Source of the DNA: Lysobacteraceae bacterium
Lineage (GTDB): Bacteria > Pseudomonadota > Gammaproteobacteria > Xanthomonadales > Rhodanobacteraceae
Length of the DNA: 64,000 nucleotides
Assembly (NCBI GenBank): GCA_021372495.1
Contig: JAJFUF010000045.1
Coordinates: forward strand, 62,001-126,000
Direction: 5' to 3'
Below, piece by piece: positions 35,975 through 45,484 of the stretch; positions within the stretch are counted from its first letter, which is position 1, and each line of letters opens with the position of its first letter. The translations under genes and the position numbers were made by a program. The notes beneath the pieces are model-generated. The model saw only the letters and a program-made list of their open reading frames with translations, ran no database searches and had not been told where the DNA came from.

Positions 35975-38900
35975 ATGCGACTCGAAGAAGACATCGACTT
36001 CACCACGCTCAACTGGGTCAAGGCCGAGCTGGACGAAACCCTGAAGCAGGCGCGCCAGGCCCTCGAGACGTACGTCGAGGATCCGGCCGACGCCAGCCTG
36101 ATGCGCTTCTGCGCGACCTACCTGCACCAGGTGCAGGGCACGCTGCGCATGGTCGAGCTGTATGGCGCGGCGATGGTCGTCGAGGAAATGGAGCGGCTCG
36201 CGCAGGCACTGCTGGACGACCAGGTGCGCCAGCGCGACGACGCCTACGGCGTGCTGATGCGCGGCATGGTGCAGATGCCCGATTACCTCGAGCGCCTGCA
36301 GAGCGGCCACAAGGACATCCCGCTGGTCCTGCTGCCGCTGCTGAACGACCTGCGCGCGTGCCGCGGCGAGAAGCTGCTGTCGGAGAGCGTGCTGTTCACC
36401 CCCGACCTGCAGGCAGCGCTGCCGGCCGAGCTGCCGGCCGCCGCGGCGCCGGTCGATGCCGCCGGGCTGAAGCGCGAGGTCGCCGTGCTGCGCGCACGCT
36501 TCCAGCCGGCGCTGCTGGGCTGGTTCCGCGGCCAGGGCGACGCCGCCGCGCACCTCGCGCGCATGCGCGAAGTGCTGGACGCGGCGGTCGCGCTTTGCCA
36601 TGCGCTGGCGCCGCGCCGGCTCGGCTGGGTCGCTGGCGGCGTGCTGGAGGCGCTGGAGCAGGGCCGTCTGACCGCCGACAGTTCGGCGCTGAAACAGTTG
36701 GTCGGCCGCGTCGACCGCGCGCTCAGGCAGCTCGGCGATCGCGGCGAGGATGCGCTCGCCGACGCCGAGGGCGAGGAACTGGTGCGCAACCTGCTGTATT
36801 ACGTCGCGCAGGCCGCGCCGGCCGAGGGCCGCGTCGCGCAGATCCGCCAGACCTATCGCCTGGACCGCCTGCTGCCCAGCGAGAAGGAGATCGAGCACGC
36901 GCGCGGCTCGATTTCCGGCCACAACCGCGCCCTGCTCGACACCGTCGCGCACGCGATCAAGGAGGACCTGTTGCGCGTCAAGGAAGCGCTGGACATCTTC
37001 CTGCGCCAGCGCGACGAGGATCCCGCGCGGCTCGGCGCCCAGGCCGAGCTGCTCGACCGCGTCGGCGACACCCTCGGCATGCTGGGTCTCGGCGTGCCGC
37101 GCCGCGTGGTCGGCGAGCAGCGCCGCATCGTCGAGGACATCGCCACCCGCGCGCGCCCGGCCGACGAGGGCACCCTGCTCGACGTCGCCGGCGCGCTGCT
37201 CTACGTCGAAGCGTCGCTGGACGACCACATCGACCGCCTCGGTGCGGCCGTCGAGAGCGCCAATGCCGCCGACGCGCTGCCGAAGGCCGAGGCGCGCAAG
37301 ATTCTCGAGGCGCTGATGCGCGAGGCCGCGCTCAACCTCGGCAAGGTGAAGGAGGACATCGTCGCCTTCATCGAGTCGCCGTGGGACCACGCGCGGGTCG
37401 AGCAGATCCCGCGCCTGCTGGAGGAAATCGCCGGCGCGCTGCGCATGCTCGACGTCGAGCGCCCGGCCGACCTGCTCGCCGGCATCGGCCGCTTCGTCGA
37501 CAACGAACTGATCGTCGACCGCCGCATCCCCACTGCGGAGCAGATGGACAAGCTGGCCGACGCGCTGGCCTCGATCGAGTACTACCTCGAGGCGGCGCGC
37601 GAGCACCGCGGCGGGCGCGAGCGCATCCTCGAAGTCACCCGCCAGAGCCTGGGCGCGCTCGGCTACTGGCCGGTGCCGCCGCGGCGCGAGACGTCGCCGG
37701 CCGAAGCGGCCGTCGCCGCGGGCGGCGACTTCCCGCAGTGGGGCGACAGCCTGCCGCAGGGCCGCAGCGCGTCGCTGCGCCCGACCGACGAGGGCGCCGT
37801 CGAGGAAGGCGTGGACTTCACCGGGCTCGAGCTGCAGCGCGGCGGCGATGCCGACGCCGCGGCGCCGTTCGAACCGGTCAGCATCGCCGCGGGACGCGGC
37901 ATGGAAGACCTGGTGGTTGGCGACGCGCGCATGCCGGAGCCGTACGCCGAGCACCTGCGCGGCCTGAAGCTGACCGAGACCGAGCCGACCGCGCCGCCGT
38001 CCGATGCCGGCGACGACTGGATCGAGATCGAAGAGGAAATCGAGGAGGAAGTGCCGGTCGGCGCCGAGCTCGGCACGAATGCCGGCTTCCAGGCCGCCTC
38101 CGAAGAGATCGACGCGGAGATCCGCGAGGTGTTCGTCGAGGAGGTGCAGGAAGAGATCGAGAACCTGCGCCGCCACCTGCCGGCGTGGGCGTCGAGTCCG
38201 GACGACCTCGAAGCGCTGAAGCCGGTGCGCCGTTCCTTCCACACGCTGAAGGGTTCCGGCCGCCTGGTCGGCGCGCTGGCCCTGGGCGAGTTCAGCTGGA
38301 AGGTCGAGAACATGCTCAACCGCGTGCTCGACCACAGCATCCCGCCGGGCGAGGACGTGCGCGCGCTGGTCGCGCACGCCGTCGACGCGCTGCCCGGCCT
38401 GCTCGCCGCGCTGCGCGGCGACGGCGCGCCGAATGCGCCGCTGGGCGCGATCATGGAGGTCGCCGACCGCCTCGCTGCCGGCGAAAGCGCCCGCGTCGAG
38501 CAGTTCGTGCAGCCGCGCATGCAGACCGTGAAGCGCATCGTCAAGCGACGCGTGCCGCGGCCGCGCGCGGATGTGGCCGAAGTGCCCGCCGCGACGCTCG
38601 CCGGCGTCGCCGGTCCCGCCTTCGCCGCGCCGCAGCCGGTCGCGGCGATGCTGCCGGCAGTCGACCCGCTGCTGCTGGAAATCCTGCGCAGCGAAGTGGC
38701 GCAGCACCTCGGCAGCGTGCGCGAATACCTGGCGCAATGCGCGCCCGACGCGCCCGCGGTCGGCGAGCCGCTGCTGCGCGCGGTGCACACGCTGAACGGC
38801 GCGATCGCCATGGTCGACATCCCGGTGATCGGCCACGTGCTGGCGCCGCTGGAGTCGTACCTGAAGCGCCTGCGCGCGCTGGACACCGCGCCCGGCGCGG

Positions 38901-41900
38901 ACGGCGTCGCTGCGCTGCGCGAAGCCGCCGACCTGGTCGATCACGTGATGGCGCAGTTCGACGCCGCGCAGCCCGAGCTGCCGGATTCGGGCGCGCTCGC
39001 CGCGCGCATCGCCGCGCTGCGCGATGCGCTGCCGGAGCCGACCGTCGCACACGTGTTCTACGAAGCCGAAGCCATAGCCGACGAGGCCGCGGCGGCGGAC
39101 GATGCGCTGCCGGCGGACGCCGACAGCATCGCGCTGCCCGAGGCCGGTGCGTCCGGATCCGTCGACGAGGACCTGACCGCCGCGCTGATGGCCGCGCTGG
39201 ACGCGGCCGCGCCGCCCGCGGATGCGCCGGTGGAGCGCGGGGTCGGCTTCGACCTCGCCGAGTTCTCCGACCTCGGCGACGCGATCGTGCTCGAGTCGGC
39301 CGCGCAGGCTCCGTCCGACGCGCCGCCGCCGGCCGACGCATCGCTCGATGCGCCGGCTGCGGATGCCCGCGATCACGCCGACGAGGCGCCCGCCGCCGCG
39401 CCGGCGGACGGCATCGATGCCGGCTTCGCGGTGCCGCCGCCGCAAGGCGACCTCGCCGCCGCCGTGCCGCACGCGGACGCCGCTGCCAACGAGGTGCCGT
39501 CCGATCAGGCGCCGGAAATCGCGTCGCCCGCGCCGGCCGCGCGCGCGCGTGTGCCGTTCCCGGACGACCCGCAGCCGGACGGTGCGCTCGACCTGCCCGA
39601 CCTCGACACCGACCTGCTCGAGATCTTCGTGCAGGAAGGCGTCGATATCCTCGACCACTCCGATTCGCTGATGGCGAAGCTGCGCGAGAGCCCGCACCAG
39701 CGCGAGCTGATCGGCGGGTTGCAGCGCGACCTGCACACGCTTAAGGGCGGCGCGCGCATGGCCGGCCTGGCGCCGATCGGCGACCTCGCCCACGCCATGG
39801 AGACGCTGCTGGAACAGGTCGGCGAGGGCCGCCGCCAGGCCGATCCGCTGGCGGTGGAATCGCTCGAGCGCGGCTTCGACCGCCTGCACGGCATGGTGCA
39901 GCGCGTCGCCCACGGCCGCGCCATCGCCATGCCGGATAACGCCATCGCCCGCTTCGAGGCGCTGGCGGAAGGGCGGCCGCTGGAGGCGCCCGCCGCGGTG
40001 GCCGACGCCGACGCCGACGCGGCGGGAACCGCGGCCGCGGAGACGGTGGCTACGCCGCCTGCGCCGCAGCCCGTCGCCGAGGCGAGGCCCGCGCCGCGTC
40101 CGGCGCAGCGTCCGCCGCTGGAACCGGTCGAGGAGCCGGCGCGCGCACCGCAGGAAATGATCCGCGTGCGCTCCGAGCTGCTCGACTCGCTGGTCAACTA
40201 CGCCGGCGAGGTGTCGATCTACCGCTCGCGCCTGGAGCAGCAGATCTCGACCTTCCGCTTCAACCTGGTCGAGTTCGAGCAGACCGTCAGCCGTCTGCGC
40301 GAGCAGTTGCGCAAGCTGGAGATCGAAACCGAAGCGCAGATCCTGTCGCGCTACCAGCGCGAGCACGAGGCCGGCCGCGACGCCACCTTTGACCCGCTCG
40401 AGCTGGACCGCTTCTCGCAGTTGCAGCAGCTCTCGCGCGCGCTGGCCGAGTCGGTGTCGGACCTGGTGTCGATCCAGGGCCTGCTGGACGACCTCACCCG
40501 CCAGTCGGAAACGCTGCTGCTGCAGCAGTCGCGCGTCAGCTCCGACCTGCAGGAAGGCCTGATGCGCACGCGCATGGTGCCGTTCGATTCGCTGGTGCCG
40601 TCGCTGCGCCGCACCCTGCGCCAGGCGGCGCAGGAGGTCGGCAAGCGCGCGCAACTGCGCGTCGAAGGCGCACAGGGCGAAATGGACCGCAACCTGCTCG
40701 AGCGCATGAAGGCGCCGTTCGAGCACATGCTGCGCAACGCGCTGGCGCACGGCATCGAGGCGCCGGCCGAGCGCCGCGCCGCCGACAAGCCGGAGGACGG
40801 CACGGTCTCGATCCGGGTCAGCCGCGAGGCGACCGAGGTGGTGATCCGCGTCTCCGACGACGGCCGCGGCTTCGACCGCGACGCGATCCGCCGCAAGGCG
40901 ATCGAGCGCGGCCTGATGAAGCCCGACGCGCAGTTGTCCGACCGCGACCTGTACGGCTTCGTGCTGGAAACCGGCTTCTCCACCGCCGAGACGGTGACCC
41001 AGCTGGCCGGCCGCGGCGTCGGCATGGACGTGGTGCACAGCGAGATCAAGCAGCTCGGCGGCACGCTGGCGATCGACTCCGAGCGCGGCCGCGGCACCAC
41101 CTTCATCATCCGCCTGCCGTTCACGCTGGCGGTGACGCAGGCGATCCTGGTGCGCCTGGGCGATTCCGCCTACGCGATCCCGATGTCGTCGGTGCAGGGC
41201 GTGGTGCGCATCGCGCGCGACGACCTCGACCGCCGCCTCGGCGAAGCCGATCCCAGCTACACCTACGCCGGCGAAACATTCGCCATCCACGACCTCGCCC
41301 AACTGCTCGGCGTGCCTGCGGCGCACCTCGCCGACGAGACGCAGTTGCCGCTGCTGATGACCCGCACCGGCGACCAGCGCGCCGCGGTGCGCATCGACGC
41401 GGTGATCGGCTCGCGCGAAGTGGTGGTGAAGTCGGTCGGCCCGCAGGTCAGCTCGGTGCCCGGCATCTTCGGCGCCACCATCATGGGCGACGGCTCGGTG
41501 GTGATGATCCTCGACCTGGCGCCGCTGGTGCGCCGCTCGGCCGCGCTGCGCGAGCGTGCCGAGGAGGACGGCATCGCCCTGGAGGCGCCGCCGCCGCTGC
41601 AGGCCGAGCCCGAGCGCCGCCGCCAGCCGATGGTGATGGTGGTCGACGACTCCATCACCATGCGCAAGGTCACCGGCCGCGTGCTGGAGCGCCACGACAT
41701 CGAGGTGGTCACCGCGAAGGACGGCCTCGACGCGGTCGAGAAGCTGCAGGACCGCGTGCCCGACCTGATGCTGCTCGACATCGAGATGCCGCGCATGGAC
41801 GGCTACGAGCTGGCCACCTACATGAAGAACGACCCGCGCCTGAAGGGCGTGCCGATCATCATGGTCACCTCGCGCACCGGCGAGAAGCACCGCCAGCGCG

Positions 41901-41998
41901 CGCAGGAAATCGGCGTCGAGCGCTACCTCGGCAAGCCGTACCAGGAGCTCGACCTGGTGCGCGAGGTGCAGGACGCGCTGAAGGCGAGTCGAGTCTGA
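35975..41998 (+). CDS. chpA: Hybrid chemotaxis histidine kinase ChpA (PilL)
   Basis: A 2007-residue CheA-like kinase, the hub of the Pil-Chp system. N-terminal phosphotransfer (Hpt) modules with a candidate His are at about residue 50 (YLHQVQGTLRMV), 756 (SFHTLKGSGRLVG), 938 (AVHTLNGAIAMV, Lys replaced by Asn) and 1254 (DLHTLKGGARMAG); further degenerate modules fill 150-620. Acidic and Ala/Asp/Pro-rich linkers separate them. The dimer domain begins near 1402, the ATPase N box near 1585 (MLRNALAHGIE), G boxes near 1628 (DDGRGFD) and 1682 (GVGMDVV), then a CheW domain and a C-terminal receiver with Asp near 1935 (LLDIEMPRMDGY). Pseudomonas ChpA is larger, with eight phosphotransfer modules. 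Confidence 0.95.
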   Translation: MRLEEDIDFTTLNWVKAELDETLKQARQALETYVEDPADASLMRFCATYLHQVQGTLRMVELYGAAMVVEEMERLAQALLDDQVRQRDDAYGVLMRGMVQMPDYLERLQSGHKDIPLVLLPLLNDLRACRGEKLLSESVLFTPDLQAALPAELPAAAAPVDAAGLKREVAVLRARFQPALLGWFRGQGDAAAHLARMREVLDAAVALCHALAPRRLGWVAGGVLEALEQGRLTADSSALKQLVGRVDRALRQLGDRGEDALADAEGEELVRNLLYYVAQAAPAEGRVAQIRQTYRLDRLLPSEKEIEHARGSISGHNRALLDTVAHAIKEDLLRVKEALDIFLRQRDEDPARLGAQAELLDRVGDTLGMLGLGVPRRVVGEQRRIVEDIATRARPADEGTLLDVAGALLYVEASLDDHIDRLGAAVESANAADALPKAEARKILEALMREAALNLGKVKEDIVAFIESPWDHARVEQIPRLLEEIAGALRMLDVERPADLLAGIGRFVDNELIVDRRIPTAEQMDKLADALASIEYYLEAAREHRGGRERILEVTRQSLGALGYWPVPPRRETSPAEAAVAAGGDFPQWGDSLPQGRSASLRPTDEGAVEEGVDFTGLELQRGGDADAAAPFEPVSIAAGRGMEDLVVGDARMPEPYAEHLRGLKLTETEPTAPPSDAGDDWIEIEEEIEEEVPVGAELGTNAGFQAASEEIDAEIREVFVEEVQEEIENLRRHLPAWASSPDDLEALKPVRRSFHTLKGSGRLVGALALGEFSWKVENMLNRVLDHSIPPGEDVRALVAHAVDALPGLLAALRGDGAPNAPLGAIMEVADRLAAGESARVEQFVQPRMQTVKRIVKRRVPRPRADVAEVPAATLAGVAGPAFAAPQPVAAMLPAVDPLLLEILRSEVAQHLGSVREYLAQCAPDAPAVGEPLLRAVHTLNGAIAMVDIPVIGHVLAPLESYLKRLRALDTAPGADGVAALREAADLVDHVMAQFDAAQPELPDSGALAARIAALRDALPEPTVAHVFYEAEAIADEAAAADDALPADADSIALPEAGASGSVDEDLTAALMAALDAAAPPADAPVERGVGFDLAEFSDLGDAIVLESAAQAPSDAPPPADASLDAPAADARDHADEAPAAAPADGIDAGFAVPPPQGDLAAAVPHADAAANEVPSDQAPEIASPAPAARARVPFPDDPQPDGALDLPDLDTDLLEIFVQEGVDILDHSDSLMAKLRESPHQRELIGGLQRDLHTLKGGARMAGLAPIGDLAHAMETLLEQVGEGRRQADPLAVESLERGFDRLHGMVQRVAHGRAIAMPDNAIARFEALAEGRPLEAPAAVADADADAAGTAAAETVATPPAPQPVAEARPAPRPAQRPPLEPVEEPARAPQEMIRVRSELLDSLVNYAGEVSIYRSRLEQQISTFRFNLVEFEQTVSRLREQLRKLEIETEAQILSRYQREHEAGRDATFDPLELDRFSQLQQLSRALAESVSDLVSIQGLLDDLTRQSETLLLQQSRVSSDLQEGLMRTRMVPFDSLVPSLRRTLRQAAQEVGKRAQLRVEGAQGEMDRNLLERMKAPFEHMLRNALAHGIEAPAERRAADKPEDGTVSIRVSREATEVVIRVSDDGRGFDRDAIRRKAIERGLMKPDAQLSDRDLYGFVLETGFSTAETVTQLAGRGVGMDVVHSEIKQLGGTLAIDSERGRGTTFIIRLPFTLAVTQAILVRLGDSAYAIPMSSVQGVVRIARDDLDRRLGEADPSYTYAGETFAIHDLAQLLGVPAAHLADETQLPLLMTRTGDQRAAVRIDAVIGSREVVVKSVGPQVSSVPGIFGATIMGDGSVVMILDLAPLVRRSAALRERAEEDGIALEAPPPLQAEPERRRQPMVMVVDDSITMRKVTGRVLERHDIEVVTAKDGLDAVEKLQDRVPDLMLLDIEMPRMDGYELATYMKNDPRLKGVPIIMVTSRTGEKHRQRAQEIGVERYLGKPYQELDLVREVQDALKASRV

Positions 41999-41999
41999 G

Positions 42000-43796
42000 A
42001 TGCAGGCCGAGATGCCCACCGTCGCGCTGCTGTTCGAGGATCCGGAACTCGGCGCGCCGCTGCGCGCCGCGCTGGCCGAACTTGGCGCGCGCATCGCGCA
42101 CGAGGGCGCCCCGGCCGCGCTCGCGGCCGAGGCGTTGGCCGGCGTCGACGTGGTCGTGATCAATCTCGACGACGCCGTCGAGGCACAGCTCGACCGCATC
42201 CACGACCTGCTCGACGCCGCCGCCTGCCGGGTGGTGTTCAACGATGCCGACGCCACGCGCGCGCTGGAAGGCTGGGAGCAGGCGCGCTGGGCGCGTCACT
42301 TCGCCGCCAAGATCCTCGACCGCGACGACGTCGACCCGCCGCGTCCGGCCGATGCGCGCCCGGTCGAGGTTGCCGCGGTCGCCGAGGCCGCGGCGCTGCC
42401 GGCTGCGGCGGAGGCGCCCGGCATGGCCGCCGTCGAACCCGCGGCGCCGGCGCAAGTCGACGCGCCGCCGCTCGACCTGGCCGAGATCGAGGCGCTGTTC
42501 GAGGACCTGCCCGGCCTGGGCGCCGCGCAGCCCGTGCCGCATTCGGTCGAGGCCACGCCGGACGATCTGGCCGCGCAGCTCGACGCGCTGTTCGAGGATG
42601 CGCCCGCCACGCCCGCCGCGGCGGCGCCCGTGCCCGAACCGGCAGCGGACCGCGAAGCGGCCGCCGGCGCCGAAGCACCGTCGATCGACGGCACCGGCCT
42701 GGATTTCGATCGGGCGTTCGATGCGGCGACGGCGCCTGCGCCGACGGTCGTGGCCGGCAGCGCCGATCCGGCTGCGCCTGCTCCGGTCGTGCCGGCTTCG
42801 CCGAGCTGGGATCTGGTCGATTACGAAACCGCGGCGCCGACCGCACCGCCGCCGCGCGCGCAGCCGCACGAATTCGGCATCGAGACCGTATCCGCCGCCG
42901 AGCTGCTGGCGCCCGGGACCGCCGCCGCCGGAACCGAGGCCGAGCCGATCCACTTCGGCCTGGAGAAGATCAGCACCGCCGAATACCTCGCCCCCGACGC
43001 CGCGCCGGCCGGCGACGCGCCGCTGGCGGTCAAGGTCGAGAAGGTGTCGGCGGCGGAATACCTCGCCCCCGAAGGCGGCGACGCCGCGGATACGCCGGTC
43101 GTGCCCGGCATGAGCCTCGAGCTGGTGCCGATGGAGGAAGCGATTGCGCCGAAGCCGGTCCAGGCCGAGGCCGCGAGCGCGGTCGCCGAGATGCGCCTGG
43201 ACGCCGGCGCGACGCGCGTGCGCCGCGTGGTCGCGCTGGGCGCGTCGATCGGCGGACCGGAGGCGGTGCGCGAGTTCGTCAACGCGCTGCCCACGGATCT
43301 GCCGGCGACGCTGGTGCTGGCCCAGCACCTCGATGCCGCCTTCGTCGACGCGATGGCCGCGCAACTCGCCAAATTCAGCCCGCTGCCGGTGCGCATCGCC
43401 GCCGCCGGCGTCGGCGTCGGCCACGGCGAGGTGCTGGTGGTGCCGGCCGATCGCCGCGTGCGGCTCGACCGCAGCGGTCGGGTGCGGCTGGAAGCGCTGC
43501 CGGAAGGCTGTCCCTACGCGCCCTCGATCGACCACACCTTCGGCGACCTCGCCGAGACCTTCGGCGCCGACCTGCTGGCGATCGTGTTCTCCGGCATGGC
43601 CAACGACGCCGTCGCCGGATCGCTGGAAGTGGTCGCGCGCGGCGGCACGGTATGGGCGCAGGATCCGGACAGTTGCGTGGTCAGCTCGATGGTCGACGGC
43701 GCCTGCGCGGCGGGCGTGGTCGCCCACACCGGCACGCCGCGCGCGCTGGCGGCGCGGCTGCTGGCCGAACTGGACAAGCAAGGGAAGACGACATGA
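42000..43796 (+). CDS. chpB: CheB-type methylesterase ChpB with long linker
   Basis: This 598-residue protein should remove methyl groups from PilJ. The C-terminal methylesterase domain (about 408-590) has the triad S416 (GASIGGPEAV), H443 (LAQHLDAAF) and D536 (GMANDAVAGS). The N-terminal 115 residues resemble a degenerate receiver (VALLFEDPELGAPLRAAL) without the usual phospho-acceptor pattern. Between them lies a 290-residue Ala/Pro/Glu linker containing three copies of a motif like FGIEKVSAAEYLAP (292-305, 319-332, 346-357). It starts one base after chpA and overlaps chpC by four bases. Confidence 0.92.
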   Translation: MQAEMPTVALLFEDPELGAPLRAALAELGARIAHEGAPAALAAEALAGVDVVVINLDDAVEAQLDRIHDLLDAAACRVVFNDADATRALEGWEQARWARHFAAKILDRDDVDPPRPADARPVEVAAVAEAAALPAAAEAPGMAAVEPAAPAQVDAPPLDLAEIEALFEDLPGLGAAQPVPHSVEATPDDLAAQLDALFEDAPATPAAAAPVPEPAADREAAAGAEAPSIDGTGLDFDRAFDAATAPAPTVVAGSADPAAPAPVVPASPSWDLVDYETAAPTAPPPRAQPHEFGIETVSAAELLAPGTAAAGTEAEPIHFGLEKISTAEYLAPDAAPAGDAPLAVKVEKVSAAEYLAPEGGDAADTPVVPGMSLELVPMEEAIAPKPVQAEAASAVAEMRLDAGATRVRRVVALGASIGGPEAVREFVNALPTDLPATLVLAQHLDAAFVDAMAAQLAKFSPLPVRIAAAGVGVGHGEVLVVPADRRVRLDRSGRVRLEALPEGCPYAPSIDHTFGDLAETFGADLLAIVFSGMANDAVAGSLEVVARGGTVWAQDPDSCVVSSMVDGACAAGVVAHTGTPRALAARLLAELDKQGKTT

Positions 43797-44266
43797 GCAC
43801 CGAACTGCCTCGCGAGATCCGCGGCGTGCTGGTTCACGTGACCGGCGGGCGCGTGCTGCTGCCGAACGCCACGGTGGCCGAGGTCATCACCTTCGCCACG
43901 CCGGACAAGGTGGCCAACGCGCCGGAATGGCTGCTCGGCCGCATCGCCTGGCGCGGCTGGCGGCTGCCGCTGGTGTCGTTCTCGATCCTGGCCGGCTTCG
44001 CCGCGCAGGAGCGCGCGCTGAACTCGCGCGTCGCCGTGCTGAAGGCGCTCGGCGGCAATCCGCGCATGCCGTTCATCGCCATGGCGACGCAGGGCTTCCC
44101 GCGCCTGACCACGCTGAGCCAGGACATCATCGTGCCGACCGGCGACGAGAACGCGCATCCGCCGGGCGTGCGCGAGCAGGTGCTGGTGCGCGACGACCAC
44201 GCCGTGATCCCGGACCTCGACGCCATCGAGGCGATGGTGCAGGAAGCGCTCGCGGCAGCGGCCTGA
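43793..44266 (+). CDS. chpC: CheW-like coupling protein ChpC
   Basis: This 157-residue CheW-fold protein (VLVHVTGGRVLLPNATVAEVITF, then WLLGRIAWRGWRLPLVSFSILAG) is the second adaptor of the Pil-Chp system and may link further receptors to ChpA. It begins inside the end of chpB (ATGA overlap), which sets the start. It is the last gene of the operon; a REPIN follows 40 bases downstream. Confidence 0.92.
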   Translation: MSTELPREIRGVLVHVTGGRVLLPNATVAEVITFATPDKVANAPEWLLGRIAWRGWRLPLVSFSILAGFAAQERALNSRVAVLKALGGNPRMPFIAMATQGFPRLTTLSQDIIVPTGDENAHPPGVREQVLVRDDHAVIPDLDAIEAMVQEALAAAA

Positions 44267-44305
44267 GGCTGCCGCTCGGAAGTCGCCGTACAGCATGTAG
44301 GGTGC

Positions 44306-44375
44306 GTAGGGTGGGCTTCAGCCCACCGTCACTCCGTTCGATTGCGTCGCGATGGTGGGCTGAAGCCCACCCTAC
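44306..44375. repeat. REPIN of the GTAGGGTGGGCTTCAGCCCACC type
   Basis: Two exact inverted copies of the 22-base unit GTAG-GGTGGGCTTCAGCCCACC (44306-44327 and 44354-44375) flank a 26-base spacer. Each unit has the GTAG head and a compact hairpin. The element lies between convergent chpC and rsmE, where it may also terminate transcription. A partial GTAGGGTGC precedes it. It is a different REP class from that at 1076 and 46134. Confidence 0.9.
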
Positions 44376-44408
44376 AGCCCCTGCAGTCGCCGCGGGGGGT
44401 GCGCCGGC

Positions 44409-45146
44409 CTATCCGAGATCGCCGTACAGCACCTGCAGCGCCGCCAGCGCGGCGAGGCCGGCCGTCTCCGTGCGCAGGACGCGCGGGCCGAGGCGCAGTC
44501 CGGCGAAACCCGCCGCGCGCAGCGCCGCCACGTCGCGCTCGCCAAAGCCACCTTCCGGACCGACCGCCAGCAGCGCGTGGTGCGGCAGCGCGCCCAGCGC
44601 GCGCGGCGCCGTCTCGCCTTGCGGCAGCAGCGCGAGGCGAGCGGCGCCGTCGTCGGGCAGCGCCGCCAGCCACGCGTCCAGCGTCAGCGGCGCGTCGATG
44701 CCGGGCAGCCGCGCGCGCCCGCTCTGCTCGCAAGCGCTCACCGCCACCGCACGCCAGTGCGCGAGGCGCTTGTCGGCGCGCTCGCCGTCCAGGCGCACCT
44801 CGGTGCGCTCGCTGACGATCGGCACGATGCGCGCCGCGCCCAATTCGGTCGCCTTCTGCACGATCAGGTCCATCTTCTCGCCGCGCGCGATGCCCTGCAC
44901 GAGCGTCAGCCGCAGCGGCGATTCCGGCAGCGCATCGCACCGCGCGTCCACGCGTGCCGTCACCGCGCGCCTGGCGATGGAAATCAGCGTCGCCGCGTAA
45001 TCGTGGCCGCCGCCGTCGAACAGCACCACCGCATCGCCCACGCCCAGCCGCAGCACGCGCGCGACGTGCTCGCCGGCCTGCTCGGGCAGCGTCACTTCGG
45101 CGCCTTCGGCGAGCGGCGCGGCGACGTGGATGCGGATCTGGCGCAT
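44409..45146 (-). CDS. rsmE: 16S rRNA (uracil1498-N3)-methyltransferase
   Basis: This 245-residue SPOUT enzyme methylates U1498 of 16S rRNA. It starts MRQIRIHVAAPL, has an N-terminal PUA-like part with HVARVLRLGVGD, and the knot motifs LLAVGPEGGFGERDVAAL and LRLGPRVLRTETAGLAAL. Start is the ATG at 45146, based on family N-terminus; the frame is open upstream. A TACAAT box lies 28 bases before it. Confidence 0.95.
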   Translation of the reverse strand: MRQIRIHVAAPLAEGAEVTLPEQAGEHVARVLRLGVGDAVVLFDGGGHDYAATLISIARRAVTARVDARCDALPESPLRLTLVQGIARGEKMDLIVQKATELGAARIVPIVSERTEVRLDGERADKRLAHWRAVAVSACEQSGRARLPGIDAPLTLDAWLAALPDDGAARLALLPQGETAPRALGALPHHALLAVGPEGGFGERDVAALRAAGFAGLRLGPRVLRTETAGLAALAALQVLYGDLG

Positions 45147-45174
45147 GAGCGTGGCGACGGACAGAGGACGCTTG

Positions 45175-45180
45175 ATTGTA
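45175..45180 (-). promoter_or_regulatory. Candidate -10 box of rsmE
   Basis: TACAAT on the minus strand, leaving a 28-base gap to the rsmE start codon; no clear -35. Confidence 0.5.
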
Positions 45181-45484
45181 CGTGGTCGCCCGTATCTGCA
45201 CGCCTTCCTTTCCGCCATGCCCATGGACGTGTCGGGTCATGCGGCGAGGCCGGTTTTCTCGTCTCCCTCTCCCGCCTGGGCGGAAGAGGGGCGGGGTGAG
45301 GGTGGCGGCGCCGCAAGGCGCCCGCCGCGGGGCACCGGCAACGCCTGCGCGCATGGGATCGCGCGCCGGTCGCCTGCACGCAGGTTCCTGCGGGCGGCTT
45401 CCCGGCGCTGCCGCAACAGCAGGAATCGGATGGCGGCACCTACGCGGCGGTCCTACCGTGTCGCCATCCGAAACGGAGCCGCGC
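45181..45484. other. Divergent intergenic region rsmE / GST with a CCCTCTCCC-type repeat
   Basis: About 300 bases without a gene. At 45263-45304 is an imperfect inverted repeat CTCCCTCTCCCGCC...GGCGGAAGAGGGGCGGGG, related to those at 48506-48528 and 49404-49440. The remaining sequence is GC-rich; no clear promoter for the GST gene was seen apart from its GGAG ribosome site. Confidence 0.45.

Noticed and set aside
34925..42256. A 2443-codon open frame on the minus strand opposite chpA
   Set aside because: It is the antisense shadow of chpA: GC-rich third positions remove stops on the other strand. Its translation is low-complexity Arg/His/Gln/Ala sequence without any domain.
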